DNA of 64,000 nt from Sporomusa termitida (GTDB lineage: Bacteria > Bacillota > Negativicutes > Sporomusales > Sporomusaceae), in assembly GCF_007641255.1 (NCBI RefSeq), contig NZ_CP036259.1, positions 3,846,501-3,910,500 on the forward strand. The letters are read 5' to 3'. A model generated the notes under the pieces. It ran no database searches and had not been told where the DNA came from. It worked only from the letters and a program-made list of their open reading frames with translations. Within the stretch, counting starts at the first letter, position 1; the number at the start of each line of letters is the position of its first letter. Positions 52,161-62,223 of this stretch are shown here, in pieces. A program made the translations under genes and the position numbers.

Positions 52161-52264
52161 TCTATTTACCATCCTCTCATTTTTACAAGGTCCATAGCCG
52201 AAGCTATAGCTGTATTATGCACCCCCAATTTTAGAAATCCTTTTGAAAAAGGAAAAACCTAGCT

Positions 52265-52291
52265 GACTCAAGGGGACGGTTCTCTTGAGTC
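52265..52291 (+). repeat. REP hairpin copy 1
   Basis: 27-bp imperfect palindrome, GACTCAAGGGGACGGTTCTC then TTGAGTC. It is intergenic, between the repeat-protein gene and the GIY-YIG gene. Confidence 0.85.
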
Positions 52292-52422
52292 ACTTTTTCC
52301 TGAAAATCAAGGCCCGGCTCATCCCGCCAGGACTAAATAACCGTTTAAAAATCTCCCTTGCCTGTTCCCCGCAAACAAAAATATGATTTGTCTATGTTAA
52401 TTATAAAGAGACACCGCGCCCG

Positions 52423-52755
52423 ATGGGCGTGTATCAGATTAAAAACACGGTTACCGGCAAGCTCTTTATCGGCAGTAGCCTGGACCTGCCAGGCAAGCTT
52501 AATAGCAACCGGTTTCAATTAAGCATGAAATCCCATCATAATAAAGAACTGCAGGCAGACTGGAATTTATACGGTTCTGACGCATTTACCTTCGAAGTGC
52601 TGGAAAACATCAATCCGGAAAAAATAGCACAAGAGTCCTGGCGTAACGCGGTGGCGGAATTAGAGGAAAAATGGCTTGACACCTTGCAGCCGTATGGTGA
52701 CAAAGGTTATAATCCGCCGGCCAAACCATTAGCCGCCGCCAACAATACGCTGTAG
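52423..52755 (+). CDS. GIY-YIG nuclease-family protein, possibly 5'-truncated
   Basis: The 110 codons start GVYQIKNTVTGKLFIGSS, the GIY-YIG motif (GVY...FIG), and continue to LEEKWLDTLQPYGDKGYNPP, as in the LuxR-regulated or stand-alone GIY-YIG family. The ATG has no clear RBS. In the same frame, coding-like sequence continues upstream (NYKETPRP), which fits the usual N-terminus (YKE..P.MGVYQI). There is no start codon before an in-frame TGA, so the 5' end may be decayed. Function of the family is unknown. A hairpin follows the stop. Confidence 0.62.
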   Translation: MGVYQIKNTVTGKLFIGSSLDLPGKLNSNRFQLSMKSHHNKELQADWNLYGSDAFTFEVLENINPEKIAQESWRNAVAELEEKWLDTLQPYGDKGYNPPAKPLAAANNTL

Positions 52756-52765
52756 AAAAGCAGGA

Positions 52766-52805
52766 ACCCCCTGGCACTTCATTGAAGCTGCCGGGGGGCT
52801 CCTTA
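52766..52805 (+). terminator. Terminator after the GIY-YIG gene
   Basis: CCCCC-TGGCA pairs with TGCC-GGGGG around an inner hairpin; the tail is only moderately T-rich. Confidence 0.5.
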
Positions 52806-52854
52806 CTGTTACCTGCCTGTTAACACAGTCTTTAAACCAACCTGAACAGTTACG

Positions 52855-53775
52855 TCACTTTTGTGACTCAGGAGAACCGTCCCCTTGAGTCGCAGAGGGG
52901 GTGATGGCAAGCTGGGCCGTCATATTCCAGCGCAGTCTCTCATCCCAGCTGTCAGGCGCAATGGTAACCGTATAGGTCATGTCACCGCGTTTTTTTTCGC
53001 CATAGGGCCTGATGGACTTCACTGTTCCCGTTAACTCCAGGCCTGGTATGCCGTCAAAGGTCAGGGCCACCGGATCGTTTTGCTTGACCCTGGCCACCGT
53101 CAGCTCCGTCAAATCATCGCTGCGAATCTCCCATTCACTTTGATCGGCGATGCGCACCAGCACCGTACCGATACTGGCATGTTCGCCGACCTTAACATCC
53201 AGGAAGGCTACCGTACCGCTGATGGCCGCTTTAAGCTCGGTTTTGTCAAGCAGGCCTTCGGCCTCCACTAACCGGGCTTCCTGCGTTTTCAACTCGGCCT
53301 GCGCCTGGGCCAGGGCCGCCTGATTTCTGTCAGCCGCCGTTTTCGCCTGTTCAAGCTGCTGCCTGGAGGTGGCGCCGGCTGCTTCCAGGCGTTGTTGCCG
53401 CTCCAGTTCGCGGACAGCATCGGCCAGATTGATTCTCGCCTGCTCCACCGCCGCCGCCGCGCGGCTGATATCGGCACCGGTACTGCCAACCCGGGCCTGG
53501 TAATCCTGCCGTACCAGCCGGATGAGCGGCTGACCGGCGGCTACCGCATCACCCTCCTCCACCAGAACCTCACCTATGGTGCCGTCTACCGGCATCACCA
53601 TCTGCGCATAACGTACGGGAAAAATAATCCCCTCGGCCAATACCCGGTTATCCGCCTTAACTGGCGCCAACTCCTTTTGCTCTCCCTGGCGCCCGGTATA
53701 AAACCACCATCCGCCGGCAATCAGTGCCACAATAATAACAACGATCAGCGCCGGCAGCCAGCCCTTTGCTTTCAT
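52855..53775 (-). CDS. HlyD/RND-type membrane fusion protein of an ABC exporter
   Basis: A 306-residue protein. One N-terminal membrane anchor (WLPALIVVIIVALIAGGWWFY), a biotinyl-lipoyl half-motif (VMPVDGTIGEVLVEEGDAVAAGQPLIRL), a coiled-coil hairpin (RAAAAVEQARINLADAVRELERQQRLE) and a beta-barrel. It should connect the ABC permease with a further envelope component. The ATG at 53775 is preferred (GAGGAGAAG upstream); the frame upstream overlaps the permease stop. The last eight residues (DGSPESQK) come from a REP hairpin. Confidence 0.86.
   Translation of the reverse strand: MKAKGWLPALIVVIIVALIAGGWWFYTGRQGEQKELAPVKADNRVLAEGIIFPVRYAQMVMPVDGTIGEVLVEEGDAVAAGQPLIRLVRQDYQARVGSTGADISRAAAAVEQARINLADAVRELERQQRLEAAGATSRQQLEQAKTAADRNQAALAQAQAELKTQEARLVEAEGLLDKTELKAAISGTVAFLDVKVGEHASIGTVLVRIADQSEWEIRSDDLTELTVARVKQNDPVALTFDGIPGLELTGTVKSIRPYGEKKRGDMTYTVTIAPDSWDERLRWNMTAQLAITPSATQGDGSPESQK
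52865..52891 (-). repeat. REP hairpin copy 2, inside the adaptor gene end
   Basis: Same 27-bp palindrome in opposite orientation, with one variation (CTGAGTC arm). It overlaps the last codons of the HlyD-type gene and supplies its stop region. Confidence 0.85.
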
Positions 53776-53812
53776 CAGCTTCTTCTCCTCGCTTCCCCTT
53801 GCTCGTGTATTC

Positions 53813-56245
53813 TTATTCATAACTTAATACTTCCCGCACACTCAGCCTGGCAGCATTCCAAGCCGGCATTAAACTGGCCAGTACCGACAGCAGGGTTGAA
53901 AGTGCCAGCCATATTCCCACCCCAAGAAAACTAAATGAAAACGTCAGCGGACTCTGCAGAAACAGCACGCCGACCTGATAACTCAGCAACGCGGCCACCG
54001 GCAGCGCTAATACCGCCCCTAACAACCAGCTTAGTATCCCAATGCATAACGCCTCAATGACAAACACCTTGCCAATATCAACGCCGGAGGCGCCAATGGC
54101 CCGCATAATCCCGATCTCACGGGTTCGTTCCAGGACATTGATCCCCATTGTCCCCATAAGCCCCAAGGCGCCGACAACAGCCAGCAGTACTGCCATCAAC
54201 AATAAAAAGACTGTCAGTATATCAAACTGGGACCGGATACGCTGTTTCTGCTCCCAGGTAATATCAACATTTTGCACCCGCAGATTGTTTTTCTTCAGCT
54301 GTTCTTCCAGCCTGCGGCCCAAACTGCTTTGCTCCGCCGGGTCGGCCGACTGCGCCACAATCTGGACAGACCGGGCTCCGCCCGCCTCCTGAATCGCCCC
54401 GGTAAACCAGGGATAGGGAGCATACACAAGCGGGCCGGTTAAGGTGCTTTTGGCCACACCCACTACAGTAAAGCGCAGCTTGCGGGTGCCGATCTTGATG
54501 ATTGCCGGACTGCCCACCTGCAGTTGCGGACTGTCTTTCAAGGCTTCCGTATTTACCACCAAAGCGCTTTCATCTCCGTCCACCAGCCAGCGCCCGGCAA
54601 TAATCTGGGGCTGAATCATGGCCGAGTCGACCGGGGGCGCTAAAATAAAGACATTTTTGCTCGCATCATCCTCCGATTGCTTCCGTTCATCCCTGAGTAT
54701 CCGGCCTGAGGAAAAACCCCAGGACTCGGCCGCTTTAACCCCCGGTACCTTAAGAACCTCATGTTCAATGCGTGAGGCCCGGTAATTCTGGGTAAAGCCG
54801 ACAGACACATCATAATGAAAATAATCAAGGGCCGCATCCAGGGTCGAATACAGAGAAGACCGGATGGAGAACACCGCCATAAAGACCGTTCCCGCCACCG
54901 TTAGCGTTAACAGGGTCAAAGCCAGCCGCCCTTTGCGGCGAAAGGTATTGCGCAGGGAAAGCAATACCGGCCGGGGCAGCTGTTTCAGCCTGTCCAGCAG
55001 GCGGTCAATAAAAATGTCCAGCCGGCCTTTGGGCGCCACGCTGCCCAGACCGTAATCACTGACTGCTTCGCGCACAGTTATGCCCGTCCCCCGCCAGACC
55101 GGCCAGACAGCAGCCAGGATTGGCACAACAAGCGCGGCCGCGGCCTCTAACAGAAATACTTTGGCCGGCAATTCCAGTCCGCCTGAATCAAAGTTAAATA
55201 CCTGGGCTATAAACCCGGTTACCACACTGGCTGCCAGCACCCCGAGCGGCGCGGCCACGGCCAGGGCCAGCACACCATAGGCCCCCACCAGGACTAAATA
55301 CATACGCAGAATCTGATGGCGCCGGGCGCCAACAGCCTTCATAATGCCGATCTGGCGCACCTGCTGCGTCAAAATCGCCGATACTGTGTTAACTAATAAA
55401 AAGGTGCCTAACAACAGGGACAATACCCCGAGGACAGTTAACAGCAGCAGCAGGGCATTAATAATCCCCTGCAATTGATGCTCCCCCGGTTTGTTTATCT
55501 GCAGCCAAAACACGGTTGTGTCACCCTGCTCCAGTTTACTCCAGGCCCGGCGGCCGATAGCCTCAATCGGGGCCGTATCCTGGCCCTGCAGCACCCAGGG
55601 CTCAACCACAAAATTCACCTGATCAAGACGGCGCTCTTCATCCAGCTTCTCCAGGGTATCCATATTGATATAGCCGTAGGAACGGCCGCTAAACAGGCTG
55701 GGGATCTGACTGGAATCATACACAATGCCGGTAACCTTCAGGGTACGCTTCCGGCCGGCAGCGGTTTCCACCTGAATACTGCTGCCGGTTTGCACCCCCA
55801 GTTCAGACAGCGATGACCGTTCCAGCAAAACATCACCGTCACCGGGCGGCCAGGCCCCGCTCTGGCTTTTAACAAGATTCACCTTTTGTTTATGATAATC
55901 CGGAATGGCGGTCAGAAACATTTGCCGCCATTCCCCGCCGGCGGCATGAACCCGCAGGTCGACATTGCGCCGCCCCTCGGCCTCTTTAACACCCCGGAGG
56001 CTGCGGATACTGTCTACCAGCTCCTCGTCAAACGGATCAGCATACACACTGGCGCTGGCCGGCGCCGCCGCCGTCCAGCTTAAAGCCAGATCCCGCTCAA
56101 ACATCAGATAAGAGCTGTACACCATCCCTACCGCAAAAACGCCAACTGTGATCGACAGGACAACCAGCAGGGTCCGCAGCTTATTTCCCCATAAGTCAGC
56201 CAGCACCTTACGCCAGCGGGGCGAAACCAGCAGATAATCAAGCAT
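53813..56245 (-). CDS. ABC transporter permease, duplicated FtsX/MacB type
   Basis: An 810-residue permease. There are two copies of a MacB/FtsX unit: a TM segment, a periplasmic domain and three TMs (the first near 19-390, the second near 425-805; [35 protein letters not shown] and [28 protein letters not shown] are the paired coupling motifs). The type is that of lipoprotein/antimicrobial-peptide or lipid export permeases. It overlaps the ATPase gene by 8 bases and is followed directly by the adaptor gene, so the three form one operon. Confidence 0.9.
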   Translation of the reverse strand: MLDYLLVSPRWRKVLADLWGNKLRTLLVVLSITVGVFAVGMVYSSYLMFERDLALSWTAAAPASASVYADPFDEELVDSIRSLRGVKEAEGRRNVDLRVHAAGGEWRQMFLTAIPDYHKQKVNLVKSQSGAWPPGDGDVLLERSSLSELGVQTGSSIQVETAAGRKRTLKVTGIVYDSSQIPSLFSGRSYGYINMDTLEKLDEERRLDQVNFVVEPWVLQGQDTAPIEAIGRRAWSKLEQGDTTVFWLQINKPGEHQLQGIINALLLLLTVLGVLSLLLGTFLLVNTVSAILTQQVRQIGIMKAVGARRHQILRMYLVLVGAYGVLALAVAAPLGVLAASVVTGFIAQVFNFDSGGLELPAKVFLLEAAAALVVPILAAVWPVWRGTGITVREAVSDYGLGSVAPKGRLDIFIDRLLDRLKQLPRPVLLSLRNTFRRKGRLALTLLTLTVAGTVFMAVFSIRSSLYSTLDAALDYFHYDVSVGFTQNYRASRIEHEVLKVPGVKAAESWGFSSGRILRDERKQSEDDASKNVFILAPPVDSAMIQPQIIAGRWLVDGDESALVVNTEALKDSPQLQVGSPAIIKIGTRKLRFTVVGVAKSTLTGPLVYAPYPWFTGAIQEAGGARSVQIVAQSADPAEQSSLGRRLEEQLKKNNLRVQNVDITWEQKQRIRSQFDILTVFLLLMAVLLAVVGALGLMGTMGINVLERTREIGIMRAIGASGVDIGKVFVIEALCIGILSWLLGAVLALPVAALLSYQVGVLFLQSPLTFSFSFLGVGIWLALSTLLSVLASLMPAWNAARLSVREVLSYE

Positions 56246-56990
56246 GGTTCCCCTCCCCGGCGACCAGAATTTGCCCGTCGTAAACCGTCACAATCCGGCC
56301 GCTGCGGCTGGCCAAATCGTTGTCATGTGTCACCATCAGAATCGTTTTGCCCTGACCGGCCAGTTCTCTAAATAAGTCAATAACAACCGTTGCCGTCTTA
56401 CTGTCAAGATTGCCGGTCGGTTCGTCGGCTACTAATAAGGGCGGATCATTGGCCAGCGACCTGGCAATAGCCACCCGCTGCTGCTGCCCGCCTGATAGAT
56501 TAGCAGGCAGTTTATGCGCCTGCTCACTTACCCCGACCAGCGCCAGCAGCTTAAGTGCCTGCCGGGGCCTGTCCAGCCGGTCATAGACATTACAAAAATC
56601 CATTGGCAGCATAACGTTTTCCAGCACTGTCAGGGTCGGCAGCAACTGAAAAAACTGAAATACCACCCCGACCGTCCGCCCCCGCCAGACGGCAATCTGA
56701 TTTTCCGTTAAGCTATGTACCGGTGTGCCCGCCACCCATACCTCCCCGCTGGTAGGCCGGTCAATACCTGTAATCATATTAATCAGGGTCGATTTGCCAC
56801 TGCCTGACTTACCCACAACGGCGACAAACTCACCGCCGGCCACCTGCAGGTCTACGCCTCTTAGGGCTGTGAACTCACCGGCCCCGGTTACATAGGTTTT
56901 ATGTACTGCGGTAATCTCAACTGCGGCGGCGGCTGAACGGGGTTCAGGCAGCTCCACATGCAGCAGCCCGGACAACCAGTTTCCAAACAT
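56238..56990 (-). CDS. ABC transporter ATP-binding protein (MacB/LolD-like)
   Basis: A 250-residue ATPase with all motifs: Walker [10 protein letters not shown], signature LSGGQQQR, Walker [17 protein letters not shown] and the H-loop VTHD. The DEPTGNLDS type is usual for LolD/MacB/FtsE-like exporters that pair with FtsX-type permeases. ATG 56990 has GGAGGG directly upstream; an ATG at 57002 overlaps it. First gene of the exporter operon 56990-52855. Confidence 0.93.
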   Translation of the reverse strand: MFGNWLSGLLHVELPEPRSAAAAVEITAVHKTYVTGAGEFTALRGVDLQVAGGEFVAVVGKSGSGKSTLINMITGIDRPTSGEVWVAGTPVHSLTENQIAVWRGRTVGVVFQFFQLLPTLTVLENVMLPMDFCNVYDRLDRPRQALKLLALVGVSEQAHKLPANLSGGQQQRVAIARSLANDPPLLVADEPTGNLDSKTATVVIDLFRELAGQGKTILMVTHDNDLASRSGRIVTVYDGQILVAGEGNHA

Positions 56991-57023
56991 ATTTCCCTCC
57001 ATCTATCCCCGTGACCATCAGGC

Positions 57024-57050
57024 GACTCAAGGGGACGGTTCTCTTGAGTC
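57024..57050 (+). repeat. REP hairpin copy 3, at the transposase 3' end
   Basis: 27-bp palindrome identical in sequence to copy 1. It overlaps the stop codon of the transposase gene by two bases. Confidence 0.88.
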
Positions 57051-57810
57051 AGGCCCGCGCAACAATGCTTTGGCTTAAGCCGGTTATACGCGCGATTTGC
57101 CACGTCGATACTCCGTTTAATTGCTTTATTTTATATAAGAGACTATTTCGCTTTTGTTTGTCCATGCTTGGCAGCGCTGCCAAACTGGCGCTACCGATAC
57201 ATTCCTGAATCAAAATCCGGGCCTGGGCATCGGTTGGTTTGGCAAAGTCATTCATTTCAATACAGGCAGCTGCGGCCTGCTCGTCCATATAGGTTTGCAG
57301 GTACTGCACAGCTTTTTCATAATCCTGATCAAAAATTCCCAGGATAAAGGCCGTCTCCGTAACGGCACTGCTGCCGGTATATTCGGCATAACTGCTCCAG
57401 GCATATTCCTCACAGCGGGCCACGATACCGGCCTGCACCGGGTTTTGGTGAATATAGCGTAATGCCGTTAACAGATAAGGCTCATCTTCGATGACTTCAC
57501 TTTTGAAGCGGTCCTGGAACAAATGCCCGCACCGCTGATATTTGCGGTTATACCAGGCCACATAGCTCACACCTACTTTTTTGATGAACCCGGCGATGGG
57601 GTCTTGGCCTTCTTTAAGCAGCAAATGGATATGGTTATCCATCAGGCAATAGCCATAGATCAGACATTGGCAGCTGTCCCGGTATACTTGCAGGCAGCCA
57701 AGAAATTTTTTTCTATCCTCGTTATCATTGAAAATAACCTGTTTGTTAATACCACGTAAAATTATATGATAAATACCGGTCTGGCTGTTTTGCCGGGCTT
57801 GTCTGGGCAT
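57049..57810 (-). mobile_element. REP-associated tyrosine transposase (RAYT, Y1/TnpA family)
   Basis: A 253-residue single-strand transposase-like protein. The HUH metal site is DNHIHLLLK; the catalytic Tyr is probably in VSYVAWYNRKYQR, followed by CGHLFQDRFKSEVIEDEPYLLTALRYIHQNPVQAG, which is the RAYT family block. The C-terminal 60 residues carry an HTH-like segment (GVSTWQIARITGLSQSIVAR). RAYTs mobilise or process REP hairpins. The gene is bracketed by REP copies (3, and 4 plus 5). The ATG at 57810 lies 9 bases after GGGAGG. Confidence 0.88.
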
Positions 57811-57852
57811 CAATATCACCTCCCTTAATATGATAACATAAGCCTGCTGCCT

Positions 57853-57879
57853 GACTCAAGAGAACCGTCCCCTCGAGTC
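57853..57879 (-). repeat. REP hairpin copy 4
   Basis: Same palindrome in the opposite orientation to copy 3 (CTCGAGTC arm), upstream of the transposase start. Confidence 0.85.
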
Positions 57880-57909
57880 AGATGCAATCAGCCAACCTAG
57901 CCTGCCGCC

Positions 57910-57936
57910 GACTCAAGAGAACCGTCCCCCTGAGTC
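57910..57936 (-). repeat. REP hairpin copy 5
   Basis: Second copy on the upstream side, 30 bp from copy 4 and in the same orientation (CCTGAGTC arm). Confidence 0.85.
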
Positions 57937-57950
57937 GGATGAGACAAAGA

Positions 57951-57974
57951 GAAAGCCCCGCTTGCGGGGCTTTC
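57951..57974 (-). terminator. Terminator of fhs
   Basis: GAAAGCCCCG pairs with CGGGGCTTTC around a CTTG loop; on the minus strand TCTCTTTG follows. It lies 12 bp after the fhs stop. Confidence 0.8.
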
Positions 57975-57986
57975 GGAGGGTTGTTA

Positions 57987-59747
57987 TTAGAATAAACCGC
58001 TGACCTTGCCGGTTTTAACATCAACATCAATGCGGCGATAGGCAGGATCGGAGCTGGTGCCCGGCATCAGGCTGATAGCGCCGGCCATCGGGCAGAGGAA
58101 CTTGGCGCCGCCATAAACCAATACATCTCTGATCGGCAGCCGCCAGCCTTTGGGCACGCCTTTCCAGGTTGGTTCATGCGACAGGGACAGGTGCGATTTA
58201 ACCATCATTGTGCAGTAGTCGGCATATTTAGGATCAGACTCAAACTTCTTGGCTTTCTCTTCGGCCAGCGGCGCCCAGTCCACGCCGTCAGCGCCGTAGA
58301 CTTCGGTGGCGATCCGCTCAACCCGCTGCCGCAGCGGCATTTCCAACGGGTAGAGGTATTGGAAGTCGACTTCTTCTTTGCAGGCATCCATGACCGCATC
58401 GGCCAGATCCAGGGCACCGTCGCCGCCCTTTAACCAATGCTCCGAGACCGCGGCGCGGGCGCCGGCCTGCTCGGCAATTCTCTTGACCAGGGCATGTTCG
58501 GCCGGCGTATCGGTGTAGAAGGCGTTAATGCATACAACCGGTTTGACGCCGGACTTCTTGATCATGTTGATCAAATGCACCATGTTCTCGCAGCCTTTTT
58601 CCAGCAGGCCCAGGTTTTCCCGGGTGTATTCATCAGGCAACGGCCGCCCTGGTACTACGGTGGGGCCGCCGCCATGCATCTTCAAAGCGCGTACAGTGGC
58701 TACCAGGATCGAGACGTTTGGCTTCAGACCGCTCAGGCGGCATTTTACATTCCAGAATTTTTCAAAACCGATATCGGCGGCAAAACCGGACTCGGTAACA
58801 TGATAATCAAAGCACTTCAGGCCGATGCGGTCCGCTATGATCGAGGACTGACCGATTGCAATGTTGGCAAACGGGCCGGCATGAACAAAACAGGGCTGCC
58901 CTTCCACGGTGGCGCACAGGGTCGGGTTGATGGTATTGCGCATCCAGGCGGTCATGGCCCCGTCCACTTCCAGGTCGCCGGTCGTAACCGGGTTACCCTG
59001 GCGGTTATAGCCAACCACGATGTGTTTGAACCGTTCCCGCATATCGGCCAGATCTCTGGCCACAGCCAGAATCGCCATCAATTCCGAGCCAACGGCGATA
59101 CCAAACTTGGAGTGCATCATAAAGCCGTCTTTTTTGCCGCCCAGGCCAATGAGGATATTACGCAGGCCCTGGGCGGCAAAGTCCAGCACCCAGCCCATTT
59201 CAATATTTTTCGGATCAATATCCAGCCGCTTCAGACCGCGTTTTTCCAGCTCGGCATCGGTATAATTGGCCTCATGCTGCATGCGGGCATTTAAGGCGAC
59301 CATCGCCAGATTATGCGCATTCATTATGTCGTTGATGTCCCCGGTCAGGCCCAGGGAGAACTCGGTCATCGGAATTAACAGGGCATTACCGCCGCCGGCC
59401 GCAGTCCCCTTAACGTTCATAGTCGGCCCGCCGGAAGGCTGACGCAGGGCGCCGCCCACATTCACACCGCGTTTGCCCAGGCCTTCCATAATGCCGATGG
59501 AAGTGGTTGACTTGCCTTCCCCTAAGGGGGTGGGCGTGATCGCGGTTACTTCAATATATTTGCCGTCCGGTTTATCTTTCAGACGGTCGATCACCTTCAG
59601 GAAATCAATCTTCGGCGTTTTACCATAAGGAATTATTTCATCTTTTTGCAGCCCCATCATCTCTTGGTACTGGGCGGTAGTTGGGATATTCCCCTCTGCC
59701 GCTTCGGCTATTTGCCAGTCCTTCAATACTGTAGGATCCCAAGCCAT
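57987..59747 (-). CDS. fhs: Formate-tetrahydrofolate ligase
   Basis: A 586-residue enzyme (the family is mostly about 556-560). It forms 10-formyl-THF from formate, THF and ATP, in the methyl branch of the Wood-Ljungdahl pathway. The P-loop is [15 protein letters not shown] near residue 73. [37 protein letters not shown] and [25 protein letters not shown] are typical blocks. GAGGGGG precedes the ATG. It is a single-gene unit with a 630-bp upstream region that contains a MITE-like element. Its presence supports an acetogenic or methylotrophic host. Confidence 0.96.
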   Translation of the reverse strand: MAWDPTVLKDWQIAEAAEGNIPTTAQYQEMMGLQKDEIIPYGKTPKIDFLKVIDRLKDKPDGKYIEVTAITPTPLGEGKSTTSIGIMEGLGKRGVNVGGALRQPSGGPTMNVKGTAAGGGNALLIPMTEFSLGLTGDINDIMNAHNLAMVALNARMQHEANYTDAELEKRGLKRLDIDPKNIEMGWVLDFAAQGLRNILIGLGGKKDGFMMHSKFGIAVGSELMAILAVARDLADMRERFKHIVVGYNRQGNPVTTGDLEVDGAMTAWMRNTINPTLCATVEGQPCFVHAGPFANIAIGQSSIIADRIGLKCFDYHVTESGFAADIGFEKFWNVKCRLSGLKPNVSILVATVRALKMHGGGPTVVPGRPLPDEYTRENLGLLEKGCENMVHLINMIKKSGVKPVVCINAFYTDTPAEHALVKRIAEQAGARAAVSEHWLKGGDGALDLADAVMDACKEEVDFQYLYPLEMPLRQRVERIATEVYGADGVDWAPLAEEKAKKFESDPKYADYCTMMVKSHLSLSHEPTWKGVPKGWRLPIRDVLVYGGAKFLCPMAGAISLMPGTSSDPAYRRIDVDVKTGKVSGLF

Positions 59748-59882
59748 AAAAATACATCCCCCTCTTTTTTAACTACACATTGGTTTACTGTCTGCAGCTT
59801 ATATCATCAATTTGCCTGAACACCCCCCCTGTTTGCTTATTTCCTGGGCCCTGCCTAGCCAAGCGCCGGGTAAAGTAAACCT

Positions 59883-60006
59883 GAATCGGAAATGAAAAAA
59901 CGCTGATAGATTTAAACGCCGTATACTCCAAGAGTTTAAAATGCAATTGCCAATTAAGTAAATAGCCAATTCACATAATTCTGAAATTGCATTTTACTTC
60001 CGATTC
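59883..60006. repeat. MITE-like 124-bp element upstream of fhs
   Basis: GAATCGGAA (59883-59891) is inverted at the right end (TTCCGATTC, 59998-60006), and with a few mismatches the terminal repeats extend to about 14 bp (GAATCGGAARTRAAAW). A second pair, AAAATGCAATT (59938-59948) and AATTGCATTTT (59985-59995), lies inside. No ORF is contained. The rest of the 630-bp gap 59748-60378 holds only the fhs promoter region and the rnj terminator. Confidence 0.45.
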
Positions 60007-60322
60007 CCGGTTAACAGCAACTTATATATACATCTATGTAACCTTTTGTAATTATTGTTAATTACTCCCACAGTTTTTACATTCTACATTGGCACGCTAT
60101 TTCCTACCGGCGAAAAATATTTTTTTCACATTTCACAATATTAAGTTAAATTTTACAATTTTTCCAGAAAAAGCATCATTTTTGACAATATATTGGTCCT
60201 CTTCTGCCTGCCACCGCCGTTAGCCCTTAACGCTGTCAGCTCCCGGACGCTGGGACAGAATACTGGGGCCGGTGTTCAGGCTGGCGGCCGCAGCCCCGGC
60301 TGTTCTTCACCGGCAAACAGCA

Positions 60323-60359
60323 ATAAGACCTGCAGGCATTAATTGCTTGCAGGTCTTAT
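60323..60359 (-). terminator. Terminator of rnj
   Basis: ATAAGACCTGCA pairs with TGCAGGTCTTAT around a 13-nt loop. On the minus strand the tail is TGCTGTTTGCC, so it is a weak terminator. It lies just after the rnj stop. Confidence 0.6.
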
Positions 60360-60378
60360 GGTAAGGTCTCTGAATGTC

Positions 60379-62040
60379 TTATAAATCCATGATAATAGGC
60401 AGGATCATCGGTCTGCGCCCGGTTTTGGAAAATAAAAATTTGGCAAGCGCTTCCCGGATACCGGCTTTAAGCGGCGCCCATTGGGTAATCGGCTGGTTTT
60501 CGAATCGTTCCAAAACGGTTTTTACTATTTTCCGCGACTCTTCCATTAAAGCCTCCGAGTCCCGCACATAGACAAAACCCCGGGAAACAATGTCCGGGCC
60601 GTCCAGAACACAGCCCCTGCTTTTGTCAAGGGTAACAACAACAATTAATACCCCGTCCTGAGACAACTGGCGCCGGTCCCTGATCACAATATTACCGACA
60701 TCGCCAACACCTAATCCGTCCACAAAAATTTTGCCGGCAGTTACCTTGCCGGCCATACGTCCGGTCTCGGCCGTAAACTCAAACACCTGGCCATTTTCAC
60801 CAATAAAAACATTTTCTTTGGGTATTCCCAATTCATTGGCCAGTTTGCTATGATGTTTGAGCATTCTGTGCTCGCCGTGAACAGGAATAAGGAATTTGGG
60901 CCGTGTCAGATTCAAAATAAGCTTAAGCTCCTCCTGGCTGGCATGGCCGGAGACATGGATACCTGATGTCCGCTCATAAACGACATGAATGCCGGACCGG
61001 AGCAAAGCATCAATCGTGCGGCCGATAGACCGTTCATTGCCGGGTATTGGGCTGGCTGCGATCAGCACCGTATCACCGTGCGTCAATTCCAGGCTGCGAT
61101 GATTCCTCGCGGCCAGCCGGCTGAGCGCCGCCATCGGTTCCCCCTGACTGCCTGTGGTTAAAATCAGCATCTGGCGGTCCGGATAACGGTTGATTTCATC
61201 AACACTGATCAGAATGCCTTCGGGAATTGTCATATAGCCAAGCTCTTGCGCCTTGGTGATAACGGTCACCATACTCCGGCCGAGCAGCGCCACTTTGCGC
61301 CCGTATTGGCAGGCTGAATTTATGGCCTGCTGCAGTCTCGGCACATTGGAAGCAAAAGTAGTCAGGATGATCCGCCCCTTGGCAGAACGAAAATGCTCGT
61401 CTAACGCCACACTGACAGTTCGTTCCGATTTGGTGTAGCCCGGGCGCTCGGCATTAGTGCTGTCCGACAGCAGTACCAGGACACCGTCATTGCCCAGTTC
61501 GGCAAATTTGTGGATATCAATCATTTGTCCGTCAACCGGGGTCTGATCGATTTTAAAGTCGCCGGTATGCACAATTGTTCCTACCGGGGTTTTGAAATAA
61601 ATCCCCAAAGCATCGGCAATCGAATGATTTACCCGGATAAACCCCACCTCAAACTGACCAAGCGTCAGGGAATCGCCGGGAGCCACGGGAATGAGGTTAT
61701 GAGCCGAGACATCATATTCCTTAAGCCGTCCTTCCACCAGCCCCAGGGTAAGCCTGGAACCATACACAGGCACATCGACCTGGCGCAGCAGATAAAATAA
61801 AGAGCCGATATGATCCTCATGGCCATGGGTCAAAACAACGGCCCTGACTTTATCCTTATTTTCGATTATATAGGACATGTCAGGTATCACCAGATCAATC
61901 CCCAGCATGTCCTCTTCCGGGAAGGCCAGACCTGAGTCCAGGATAATTATGTCATCACCATAACGGAACACCGTCATATTTTTCCCGATCTCGCCAAGTC
62001 CCCCCAGCGGTATAATGAGTAGTTTGTCGTTCTTTTTCAA
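60379..62040 (-). CDS. rnj: Ribonuclease J
   Basis: A 553-residue metallo-beta-lactamase/beta-CASP nuclease. N-terminal IIPLGGLGEIGKNMTVF and the zinc motif THGHEDHIGS are typical; the second part shows HVSGHASQEELKLI and PVHGEHRML. It acts in mRNA and rRNA maturation as 5'-3' exonuclease and endonuclease, in the cytoplasm with the degradosome. Start is TTG with GGAGG 6 bases upstream. The C-terminus is shorter than in Bacillus RNase J1 but complete for the core. Confidence 0.95.
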   Translation of the reverse strand: MKKNDKLLIIPLGGLGEIGKNMTVFRYGDDIIILDSGLAFPEEDMLGIDLVIPDMSYIIENKDKVRAVVLTHGHEDHIGSLFYLLRQVDVPVYGSRLTLGLVEGRLKEYDVSAHNLIPVAPGDSLTLGQFEVGFIRVNHSIADALGIYFKTPVGTIVHTGDFKIDQTPVDGQMIDIHKFAELGNDGVLVLLSDSTNAERPGYTKSERTVSVALDEHFRSAKGRIILTTFASNVPRLQQAINSACQYGRKVALLGRSMVTVITKAQELGYMTIPEGILISVDEINRYPDRQMLILTTGSQGEPMAALSRLAARNHRSLELTHGDTVLIAASPIPGNERSIGRTIDALLRSGIHVVYERTSGIHVSGHASQEELKLILNLTRPKFLIPVHGEHRMLKHHSKLANELGIPKENVFIGENGQVFEFTAETGRMAGKVTAGKIFVDGLGVGDVGNIVIRDRRQLSQDGVLIVVVTLDKSRGCVLDGPDIVSRGFVYVRDSEALMEESRKIVKTVLERFENQPITQWAPLKAGIREALAKFLFSKTGRRPMILPIIMDL

Positions 62041-62090
62041 CTGAAACCTCCAATAATTAATTTATTCTTTTTATTCTTTGACAAAATTAG

Positions 62091-62119
62091 AAACTAGGAC
62101 CCCGACAGGCCCTAGTTTT
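62091..62119 (-). terminator. Terminator of the LysR gene
   Basis: AAACTAGG (62091-62098) pairs with CCTAGTTT (62111-62118). On the minus strand TTTCTAATTTTG follows. The LysR stop is at 62224. Confidence 0.65.
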
Positions 62120-62223
62120 ACGCAACGTTACATTGTCATCCGCACCATCTGAGCAAAATTAACGCCGGTCACTAACTAGTATCTTTTATTATATACAACC
62201 AGCCCGCGTTTTGCAAATAGTCG

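Noticed and set aside
58437-59294. A 285-codon plus-strand frame
   Set aside because: It is antisense to fhs and results from its GC-rich codon pattern.
59748-60378. Riboswitch (THF, c-di-GMP or other) before fhs
   Set aside because: No conserved core of these classes was seen; the inverted repeats there fit a MITE-like element better.
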